Under the pieces are notes generated by a model that worked only from the letters and a program-made list of their open reading frames with translations, had not been told where the DNA came from and did not search any database. From Candidatus Krumholzibacteriia bacterium (lineage in GTDB: Bacteria > Krumholzibacteriota > Krumholzibacteriia > JAJRXK01), in NCBI GenBank assembly GCA_035268685.1, contig DATFKK010000037.1, forward strand, positions 1-56,476: 56,476 nucleotides of DNA, read 5' to 3'. Shown piece by piece: positions 17,215-25,026 of the stretch (its first letter is position 1; each line of letters begins with the position of its first letter). A program made the translations under genes and the position numbers.

Positions 17215-17895
17215 TCAGACGACGGGATCGGAGTCCACCACGCCGAGTTCCCGCCCCAGGGTCGGGACGTCGGCCACGACGACCCGGGCACCGGCGGTGA
17301 GCAGCCGGTCGGGGTCGTGCGATCCCCACCCGACGCCGACCGCTTCGGTCCCGGCGGAGAGGGCAGCGCCCACGTCGTGGATCGAATCGCCGACGACGAC
17401 GGTGGCCTCGGCGGGGACCCCCGCCTCGTCCATGGCCCGGAGGATCATGCCGGGATGCGGCTTGCTCGGCGCGTCGTCGGCGGTTTGCAGGGTCACGAAG
17501 TGCCGCTGCAGGTCGTGTTCCTCGATCACCGACAGCAGGCCGCGGCGCGACTTCCCCGTGGCGACACCGAGCAGGACGCCGCGGTCGAGCAGCCGGTCGA
17601 GCAGATCGCCGATCCCGTCGAAGAGGTGATCCCGGCCGTCCCGCTCCTGGGCCGCTACGTGCTCCTCGCGGTAGGACGTGATCAGGGCGTCGACCCGATC
17701 CGGAGGCAGACCGCCGATCAGGTCCTCGACGAAGGCCGACAGCGACAGCCCGACGCGCTCGCGCACGGCGTTCGCGGAGGGGACCGGCAGGCCCTGGCGG
17801 GCGAAGGCGCGCTGCACGTTCCGCACGATCGCGTGGTGGCTGTCGACGAGGGTGCCGTCGCAGTCGAAGACGACGAGGCGAGGGGCGGCGTGCAA
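17215..17895 (-). CDS. HAD-IA phosphatase, phosphoglycolate-phosphatase-like
   Basis: All HAD motifs are present: I FDCDGTLVDS (Asp nucleophile), II the Thr of VATGKS, III the Lys of SKPHPGM, and IV VGDSIHDVGAA. A helical cap sits between motifs I and II, as in Gph and PpaX. The protein removes phosphate from a small metabolite; the substrate cannot be read from sequence. An ATG at 17928 lies inside the 22-bp palindrome and has no ribosome-binding site. TTG 17895 has AGGAG about 11 bp upstream and starts close to the domain, so I prefer it (226 residues). Confidence 0.85.
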   Translation of the reverse strand: MHAAPRLVVFDCDGTLVDSHHAIVRNVQRAFARQGLPVPSANAVRERVGLSLSAFVEDLIGGLPPDRVDALITSYREEHVAAQERDGRDHLFDGIGDLLDRLLDRGVLLGVATGKSRRGLLSVIEEHDLQRHFVTLQTADDAPSKPHPGMILRAMDEAGVPAEATVVVGDSIHDVGAALSAGTEAVGVGWGSHDPDRLLTAGARVVVADVPTLGRELGVVDSDPVV

Positions 17896-17916
17896 GGTCC
17901 TGGAGCTCCTGGTTGG

Positions 17917-17938
17917 CCACGAATCCATGGATTCGTGG
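17917..17938. repeat. Perfect 22-bp palindrome, candidate operator
   Basis: The half-site CCACGAATCCA (17917-17927) is followed directly by its exact reverse complement (17928-17938). A third copy of the inner motif, ATTCGTGG, occurs at 17943-17950, 12 bp after the copy at 17931-17938. It lies upstream of the HAD gene and about 300 bp from the divergent histone gene. The symmetry suggests a dimeric DNA-binding protein; the regulator is unknown. Confidence 0.6.
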
Positions 17939-18057
17939 TCGAATTCGTGGTTCTCGGATCGGGGGCGAACGAGTGTCCGCGCCTCGCCCGGCGGCCGAAT
18001 TCGGTCGCGAATCCTGCCCTAGCTACGAAAAAAACGCATTTCCGCGCGAGAAATACC

Positions 18058-18086
18058 TTGTACCGACCGCTGAATTGCCGTAAATC
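18058..18086 (+). promoter_or_regulatory. Possible promoter of the histone gene
   Basis: TTGTAC (18058-18063), a 17-bp spacer and TAAATC (18081-18086) lie in the only AT-rich part of the upstream region. The -10 match is weak (3 of 6). It would give a leader of about 145 nt. Confidence 0.3.
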
Positions 18087-18235
18087 CGCCCGCAGTGAGC
18101 ACAGGCGACGGTTCTCGCCGGGCAGGACCCGGTCCCCGACCGCGCCGCTCGCCCATCCCCGCGCGTGACGGGCCGGATCGTCCGGCCGGCGCCGAGGCCG
18201 ATCAAGGACGAAACGAAAGCCCAAGGAGGGTCACC

Positions 18236-18496
18236 ATGGCCAAGAAGGTCGCCAGGAAGAAGAAGACCGCCGCCAAGAAGAAGAAGACCGCCGCCCGCCG
18301 GAAGCCGGCGAAGCAGCAGGAGATGCTGCTGGTCGGCAGCAAGACCAAGGCGGCCCTGAAGGACCACGGTCTGAACGTCGCGGGCGATGCCCTGGACAGC
18401 CTGAACGCCGTGATCTACCAGTACATCGATCAGGCGGCGAAGCGCGCTTCGGCCAATGGTCGCAAGACCGTCCGCGGGCACGACTTCCACGTCTGA
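18236..18496 (+). CDS. Bacterial histone-fold protein with Lys/Arg-rich N-terminal tail
   Basis: The protein has 86 residues. Residues 1-29 are a basic tail of AKK/TAAKKKK/AARRKPAK character, like H1 or Hc1 tails. Residues 30-86 match a single histone fold: alpha1 LLVGSKTKAALKDHG, loop LNV, long alpha2 AGDALDSLNAVIYQYIDQAAKRASANG, loop RKTV, and a very short alpha3 ending at HDFHV. The GRKTV-x2-x-D element is the hallmark DNA-contact/L2 region of archaeal histones, and a truncated alpha3 is known in bacterial histones such as Bdellovibrio Bd0055. ATG 18236 has AAGGAGG at 18223-18229. It is probably a dimeric nucleoid protein. The tail-plus-fold combination is the notable point. Confidence 0.8.
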   Translation: MAKKVARKKKTAAKKKKTAARRKPAKQQEMLLVGSKTKAALKDHGLNVAGDALDSLNAVIYQYIDQAAKRASANGRKTVRGHDFHV

Positions 18497-18523
18497 GCCC
18501 GGGGCCAGACCGATGGTTCCGAG

Positions 18524-18547
18524 CGGCCGGAGCACGGGCTCCGGCCG
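18524..18547 (+). terminator. Terminator hairpin after the histone gene
   Basis: CGGCCGGAGC (18524-18533) and GCTCCGGCCG (18538-18547) make a perfect 10-bp stem with loop ACGG, 28 bp after the histone stop. This suggests the histone is a single-gene transcript. The downstream sequence has only a few T residues. Confidence 0.6.
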
Positions 18548-18636
18548 TTCGCGTATGGTCTTGGTGCGAGAGGGGCGACGGCGAGGTGCCGTGACTCCTC
18601 AAGTGTGATATCCATAGGGGCCGGAGGGCGCTCCCA

Positions 18637-18665
18637 TTGTCCCCCGCGCGGCCCGCGCATAGTCT
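18637..18665 (+). promoter_or_regulatory. Sigma70-like promoter for korA operon
   Basis: TTGTCC (18637-18642), a 17-bp spacer and TAGTCT (18660-18665) lie 68 bp before the korA ATG. The -10 element begins TAG, as at several other promoters in this window. Confidence 0.5.
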
Positions 18666-18732
18666 TTGCCCGCGAGGCGTTCGAGCCCGCTTCGCATCCC
18701 CCCTATCGCCAATCTCCAGAGGACCGAGGACC

Positions 18733-20595
<1,863 letters not shown>

Positions 20596-20622
20596 CCCGA
20601 GCTCCGAGAGAGGACACCGACC

Positions 20623-21651
20623 ATGACGACGCAGAAGACCGACGCCCCCCAGAAGCTCACCAAGAAGGACTTCGCGAGCGATCAGGAAGTCCGCTGGTGC
20701 CCGGGTTGCGGGGACTACTCGATCCTGGCCCAGGTGCAGAAGACCCTGCCCGAGCTGGGGATCGCGCGCGAGAACATCGTCTTCATCAGCGGGATCGGCT
20801 GCAGCAGCCGCTTTCCGTACTACATGGAGACCTACGGTTTCCACAGCATCCACGGCCGGGCCATGACCCTGGCCTCGGGCGTGCGTCTGGCCAACCCGGA
20901 CCTGAGCGTGTGGGTGATCACCGGCGACGGCGACGGCCTGTCGATCGGTGGCAACCACTTCCTGCACACGCTGCGGCGCAACTTCGACCTCAACGTGATC
21001 CTGTTCAACAACCGGATCTACGGTCTGACGAAGGGCCAGTACTCGCCGACGAGTGAGCAGGGCAAGGTGACCAAGTCGACGCCCGACGGCGTGATCGACC
21101 ATCCGATCAACCCGGCCCACGCCGCGATCGCGGCCGAGGCCACCTGGGTGGGGCGCGCCTACGACACCGACACCAAGCACCTGCCCGGTCTGGTCGAGAA
21201 GATGGCCCAGCACAAGGGGATCTCGTTCCTCGAGGTCTTCCAGAACTGCAACATCTTCAACGACGGTGCCTTCGCCCACTTCACCAGCAAGGAGTTCCGC
21301 GAGGACCGGATCCTGCGCCTGGTGCCGGGCGAGCCGATGATCTTCGGCAAGGAGCGCGACAAGGGCATCGTGCTCGAGGGCCGCCACCCGAAGGTCGTGA
21401 AGCTGGGCGAGAACGGGATCAGCGCCGACGACCTGATGGTCTACGACGCCACCGATCGCAGTCTGGCCTACATGATCAGCAATCTGGACTACCCCGAGTA
21501 CCCGGTGCCGATGGGCGTTCTGCTCGACGTCGAGCGCCCGACCTACGAGGACCTGCTCGAGGACCAGGTGCAGAAGGCCCACGACCGTGTGGGCGGGCAG
21601 GGCGACCTGCAGGACCTGATCCGCGGTACCAACACCTGGACGGTGGAGTAG
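20623..21651 (+). CDS. korB: 2-oxoacid:ferredoxin oxidoreductase, TPP-binding beta subunit
   Basis: The protein has 342 residues. CPGCGDYSIL starts at residue 26, then GIGCSSRFPYYMETYGFHSIHGRAM, the thiamine-diphosphate motif GDGDGLSIGGNH (about residue 101) and NNRIYGLTKGQYSPTSEQG, all typical of KorB/PorB. The beta subunit carries TPP and a [4Fe-4S] cluster held by conserved Cys. It starts 27 bp after korA behind GAGAGAGGA. The 7Fe ferredoxin at 39202-39537 is one possible electron acceptor (inference). Confidence 0.94.
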   Translation: MTTQKTDAPQKLTKKDFASDQEVRWCPGCGDYSILAQVQKTLPELGIARENIVFISGIGCSSRFPYYMETYGFHSIHGRAMTLASGVRLANPDLSVWVITGDGDGLSIGGNHFLHTLRRNFDLNVILFNNRIYGLTKGQYSPTSEQGKVTKSTPDGVIDHPINPAHAAIAAEATWVGRAYDTDTKHLPGLVEKMAQHKGISFLEVFQNCNIFNDGAFAHFTSKEFREDRILRLVPGEPMIFGKERDKGIVLEGRHPKVVKLGENGISADDLMVYDATDRSLAYMISNLDYPEYPVPMGVLLDVERPTYEDLLEDQVQKAHDRVGGQGDLQDLIRGTNTWTVE

Positions 21652-21654
21652 CTC

Positions 21655-22416
21655 GTGGCCGACCACAGCCTGCGCGCCGTCATCTGCGACATCGACGGTG
21701 TCCTGTTGCACGACAATCAGGCCATCGACGGCGCGCCGGGCTTCGTCTCGCGCCTTCGCGAGCAGGGCAACCCGCTGGTCCTGCTCACGAACTACCCTTC
21801 GCAGACCGCCGGCGATCTGCAGAACCGCCTGGCCGCCTCGGGCTTCGACGTCGCGCCCGAGAACTTCTACACCTCGGCCATGGCCACCGCCGACTTCCTG
21901 GCCGCCCAGGACGGGCGCAAGGCCTTCGTGGTGGGCGAGGGCGGGTTGACCAAGGAGCTGTACGACGTCGGCTTCACCATCACCGACATCGATCCCGATT
22001 TCGTGGTGGTGGGTGAGACCCGGTCGTACAACTGGGACATGATCCAGAAGGCGGCCTACTTCATCATGCAGGGAGCGCGCTTCATCGCCACGAACCCCGA
22101 CGTGGCCGGTCCGCGTGGTTTCCCCGCCTGCGGGGCCCTGTGCGCTCCGATCGAGCGGATCACGGGCAAGGAACCGCTGTACATGGGCAAGCCGCAGGCC
22201 TGGATGATGCGCTCGGCTCTCAACCGCCTGGGGGCCCATTCGGAGAACGCGATCATCATCGGCGACAACATGCAGACCGACATCCTGGCCGGGATCCAGA
22301 GTGGTGTGGAGACCGTGCTCGTCCTGAGCGGCGTGAGCCAGACGGCCGATCTGCCTCGCTACCCCTATCGGCCGCACCACGTGTTCGAGCGGGTGGCCGA
22401 GGTCGACATCGTATGA
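21655..22416 (+). CDS. HAD-IIA (NagD-like) phosphatase
   Basis: The protein has 253 residues. Motif I is CDIDGVLLHDNQ, motif II is LLTNYPSQT, motif III is the Lys of YMGKPQAWMM, and motif IV is IIGDNMQTDILAG. The C2-type cap between motifs II and III is characteristic of NagD/PNPase/AraL enzymes, which hydrolyse sugar phosphates or nucleotides. It starts at GTG 21655, only 3 bp after the korB stop, and its own stop overlaps gmhA by 4 bp, so it belongs to that operon. The link with GmhA makes a sugar-phosphate substrate plausible. Confidence 0.88.
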   Translation: MADHSLRAVICDIDGVLLHDNQAIDGAPGFVSRLREQGNPLVLLTNYPSQTAGDLQNRLAASGFDVAPENFYTSAMATADFLAAQDGRKAFVVGEGGLTKELYDVGFTITDIDPDFVVVGETRSYNWDMIQKAAYFIMQGARFIATNPDVAGPRGFPACGALCAPIERITGKEPLYMGKPQAWMMRSALNRLGAHSENAIIIGDNMQTDILAGIQSGVETVLVLSGVSQTADLPRYPYRPHHVFERVAEVDIV

Positions 22417-23000
22417 GCGGGCCGCTGCGCCGCGCTCTCGACGAGGCCGCCCGGCTCGTGCAGTGGCTGCACGACGACACCGACGCGCTCGCCACCGTGG
22501 ACAGCATGGCCGACGAGGTCGCCACCTGTTTCGGTGCCGGTGGCCGGCTGATCGCTTGCGGCAACGGCGGTTCGATGTGCGACGCCATGCATCTGGCCGA
22601 GGAACTCAGCGGCCGCTTCCGTGACGACCGCCCGGCTCTCGACGCCACGGCGATCAGCGATCCCGGACACCTGACCTGCGTGGCCAACGACTACGGATTC
22701 GAGCGGATCTTCTCCCGGGCCGTCGAAGCCCACGGCCGAGCCGGCGACGTGCTGGTCGGTTTCAGCACGTCGGGCAACAGCCCGAACGTCCTGGCCGCCC
22801 TGCGGGCGGGGCGCGAGCGCGGCCTGCGCTGTTTCGGGCTCCTGGGCAAGCGTGGGGGGGCGGCGCTCGAGCTGTGCCACCACGCGGTGGTGGTGCCCGC
22901 CGAGGACACCGGTCGCATCCAGGAGATCCACATCAAGATCGTCCACGCGCTGATCGAGGGCGTGGAACGACGGATGTTCCCGGCGAACTACGCGGACTGA
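22413..23000 (+). CDS. gmhA: SIS-domain phosphoheptose isomerase
   Basis: GmhA converts sedoheptulose 7-phosphate to D-glycero-D-manno-heptose 7-phosphate, the first step to ADP-heptose for lipopolysaccharide. The 195-residue protein has the SIS core CGNGGSMCDAMHLAEELSGRF, the HLTCVANDYGFERIF segment, and GDVLVGFSTSGNSPNVLAAL, then a C-terminal HIKIVHALIEGVE helix with the conserved His. Its ATG overlaps the preceding stop by 4 bp. Transaldolase at 52400 interconverts sedoheptulose 7-phosphate, its substrate. Confidence 0.9.
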   Translation: MSGPLRRALDEAARLVQWLHDDTDALATVDSMADEVATCFGAGGRLIACGNGGSMCDAMHLAEELSGRFRDDRPALDATAISDPGHLTCVANDYGFERIFSRAVEAHGRAGDVLVGFSTSGNSPNVLAALRAGRERGLRCFGLLGKRGGAALELCHHAVVVPAEDTGRIQEIHIKIVHALIEGVERRMFPANYAD

Positions 23001-23010
23001 ATCCTTCGAC

Positions 23011-23038
23011 GGAACCCTCGCTCTGGCCGCTGCGTCTT
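23011..23038 (+). promoter_or_regulatory. ECF-type autoregulatory promoter
   Basis: GGAACC (23011-23016), a 16-bp spacer and CGTCTT (23033-23038) match the classic ECF pattern GGAAC-N16-CGTC. The element sits only 11 bp before the sigma factor ATG, so the transcript would be almost leaderless. Self-activation by the encoded sigma factor is the expected logic. Confidence 0.5.
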
Positions 23039-23048
23039 CTGGATCGAG

Positions 23049-23639
23049 ATGCACGACGACGTCACGCAACTGGTGCGGCGCTGCCGCGAGGGCGACGAAC
23101 TCGCCTGGGAGGAACTGGTCCGCCGCTTCCAGGGCCGGGTCCTGGGCCTGGTGACCCACTACGTCCGCTCGCGCGAGGACGCCCGCGACGTCGCGCAGGA
23201 GGTCTTCATCCGCGTCCACCGCTCGCTGCCGAACTTCGAGCAGGAGGACCGCTTCGTTCCCTGGCTGCTCCGGGTGACGCGGACGTGTGCGATCGACCAC
23301 ACGCGGCGGCGCGCGGCGCGCCCCCCGGCCCAGGACGTTCCGGTGGAGAACGTGCTCGCGCTGGCCGACCCCGCACCCGATCCGGCCGAACACGCGGAGC
23401 GTCGCAGTGACCGCGGCCTCGTCCGGCGTGCGCTCGAACGGTGCAGCGAGCTGCATCGCGAGATCCTCGTACTGCGCGACATCCAGGGCATGGCGCTGCA
23501 GGACGTGGCCGAGCTGCTGGGAATCCCGGGCGGCACGGCGAAGTCCCGCGCTGCACGGGCCCGGGCGGAGCTGGCGCGGGCAGTCCTCGCACTCGAGGAC
23601 GAAGAGGCGCGGTCGATGGGAGAGGAGGGAGCGCGATGA
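23049..23639 (+). CDS. ECF-family RNA polymerase sigma factor
   Basis: The protein has 196 residues. Region 2 (residues 7-75) includes AWEELVRRFQGRVLGLVTHYVRSREDARDVAQEVFIRVHRSLPNF. A short linker follows, then region 4 (about 120-175) with LHREILVLRDIQGMALQDVAELLGIPGGTAKSRAARARAEL, the helix-turn-helix that reads the -35. It directs core polymerase to a stress or envelope regulon. Its stop overlaps the anti-sigma gene by 4 bp (ATGA). No good ribosome-binding site precedes the ATG, consistent with a near-leaderless mRNA from the promoter just upstream. Confidence 0.92.
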   Translation: MHDDVTQLVRRCREGDELAWEELVRRFQGRVLGLVTHYVRSREDARDVAQEVFIRVHRSLPNFEQEDRFVPWLLRVTRTCAIDHTRRRAARPPAQDVPVENVLALADPAPDPAEHAERRSDRGLVRRALERCSELHREILVLRDIQGMALQDVAELLGIPGGTAKSRAARARAELARAVLALEDEEARSMGEEGAR

Positions 23640-24475
23640 ACTGCGAAGGACTGCACGAGCATCTCGACGCCTACCTCGCCGGAGCGCTCCGGGGCGACGC
23701 ATCCGCTGCCGTCGACGCGCATCTGGCCGCGTGTGCCGAGTGCCGCTCGGTGGTCGCGGTCGTGCGCGGCGGCGATCGGCCGTCGATCGTGCAATCGGTC
23801 CTGGCGAGCACCACCGGCCGGACCTGTTCCCGCGTGCAGGAGGAGCTGGCTGCCGATGGCCACGAGGTGTTCCTGCAGGACCACGTGGCCGAGTGCGCCC
23901 ACTGCCGACGCTTCGCCCGCGCCCTGGCCCGGTGTCGGCGGATCCTGCCCGAACTCTCCGAGTTGGAGCCCGATGCCGACTTCGCCTCGGACGTCGTCAT
24001 GTCGACGGTCGATCGTCCCTCGCTGAGGCACGTGGCGTGGCGACGGGCAGTGGACCGCTGGAACGGATGGATCGATCGCCCGCGAGCCGCGCGCGATCTC
24101 GCCGTGATCGTGACGGCGGTGCTGGTGCTCCTGACCTCGAGTCCCTTCGCGCCCTTCCCGCAGCTACCGGGCCGCGCGCTCGACGCCGTGCGTGGCACGG
24201 TGGCGGTTCCCGGACGGGCCGCCGACGCCGCGTGGAGTTCCGTGGTCGCCACGCCGACCGTCCGCCACCACGGCCCGCGCCTGATCGAGGAGCTCGACCG
24301 TCTCGGCGACGGCCTGGCGCGCGCCGGCACCGGGTTCCTGATCGGCGACGCCGATCGCGTCGTCGAGGGTGCCAGCGAGATCGAGTGCGGGCTGCAGGGT
24401 CTGTGGCTGGGACTGCGGTCTCCGGAGGAGCGTCTCGACGGACCGTGTGCACGTGCCCCGGGAGGACGAGCGTGA
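23636..24475 (+). CDS. Membrane anti-sigma factor with two zinc-finger (ZAS) motifs
   Basis: The 279-residue protein carries two putative zinc sites of the anti-sigma HX3CX2C type: C3...H29-x3-C33-x2-C36, and C64...H83-x3-C87-x2-C90. Most family members have one. A basic linker is followed by a hydrophobic segment (DLAVIVTAVLVLLTSSPF) that probably crosses the inner membrane, then an extracytoplasmic tail of about 100 residues. It should hold the upstream sigma factor inactive until a signal acts. The start overlaps the sigma stop, and the end overlaps the next gene, both by 4 bp. Ribosome-binding site GAGGAGGGA. Confidence 0.85.
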   Translation: MNCEGLHEHLDAYLAGALRGDASAAVDAHLAACAECRSVVAVVRGGDRPSIVQSVLASTTGRTCSRVQEELAADGHEVFLQDHVAECAHCRRFARALARCRRILPELSELEPDADFASDVVMSTVDRPSLRHVAWRRAVDRWNGWIDRPRAARDLAVIVTAVLVLLTSSPFAPFPQLPGRALDAVRGTVAVPGRAADAAWSSVVATPTVRHHGPRLIEELDRLGDGLARAGTGFLIGDADRVVEGASEIECGLQGLWLGLRSPEERLDGPCARAPGGRA

Positions 24476-25026
24476 ACGACGAACCGCGGAACGACCCGAA
24501 CGCGGGGCATTCCCGCTGGGACAACTGGTCGGAGTCGGACAGCGGTCACGACACCGCCGCTCCACCGGCCGAGGAGAAGTCCGCCGTGCTGGCCGCCCTG
24601 CTGGGATTCCTGCCGGGTGTCGGTCATCTGTACGTGGGCGCGATCCGGCGGGGTCTGGTATTCGCCGGGGCCTTCGTGGTGCTCCTCTTCTCGCTCAACA
24701 CCTACGAGTTCCGTCCCCTGTACCCGCTGTTCTCCCTGGCCCTGCCCTTCCTGGTCGTCTACAGCGTGGTCGACGCGGGCCGGGCGGCGCGCGCGATCAA
24801 CCACGCACGCCGGCTGGGACGCCCGGCGCCACGCTTCGGCGTGCCCTGGGTCGACGACCGTGGCACCGGCGACGGACGCATGTCGGGATGGATCCTCATC
24901 GGCATCGGCGTGCTCCTGCTCGGCGTCACCCGCTTCGACATGGATCTGCGCTGGATCGTGGAGTGGTGGCCCGCGATCCTGATCGTCCTCGGTGCGCGGA
25001 TGATCGGCCGGAGCCGTCAGGACTGA
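24472..25026 (+). CDS. Small polytopic membrane protein of the sigma operon
   Basis: The protein has 184 residues. A hydrophilic, acidic N-terminus of about 35 residues is followed by TM2-like helices (AVLAALLGFLPGVGHLYVGAIRRGLVFAGAFVVLLF and LFSLALPFLVVYSVVDA). A cytoplasmic loop and a C-terminal LiaF/DUF5668-like pair come next (GWILIGIGVLLLGVTRF, WWPAILIVLGA). It starts with a GTG that overlaps the anti-sigma stop by 4 bp, so it is translationally coupled and likely part of the same envelope-stress response. The last 10 bp overlap the convergent carrier gene. Confidence 0.8.
   Translation: MNDEPRNDPNAGHSRWDNWSESDSGHDTAAPPAEEKSAVLAALLGFLPGVGHLYVGAIRRGLVFAGAFVVLLFSLNTYEFRPLYPLFSLALPFLVVYSVVDAGRAARAINHARRLGRPAPRFGVPWVDDRGTGDGRMSGWILIGIGVLLLGVTRFDMDLRWIVEWWPAILIVLGARMIGRSRQD

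Larger units (their letters stand above)
17896..18235. other. Noncoding region between HAD gene and histone gene
   Basis: This is the largest gene-free stretch in the window. It holds the perfect palindrome at 17917-17938, an A-rich patch at 18024-18060, a possible promoter at 18058-18086, and a 7-bp hairpin, GGCCGGA-TCG-TCCGGCC (18171-18187), in the presumed leader of the histone gene. I see no tRNA or small ORF with a ribosome-binding site. Confidence 0.6.

Noticed and set aside
18171-18187. Leader hairpin of the histone gene as a riboswitch
   Set aside because: A single 7-bp GC stem with a triloop and no conserved aptamer; too little to call.
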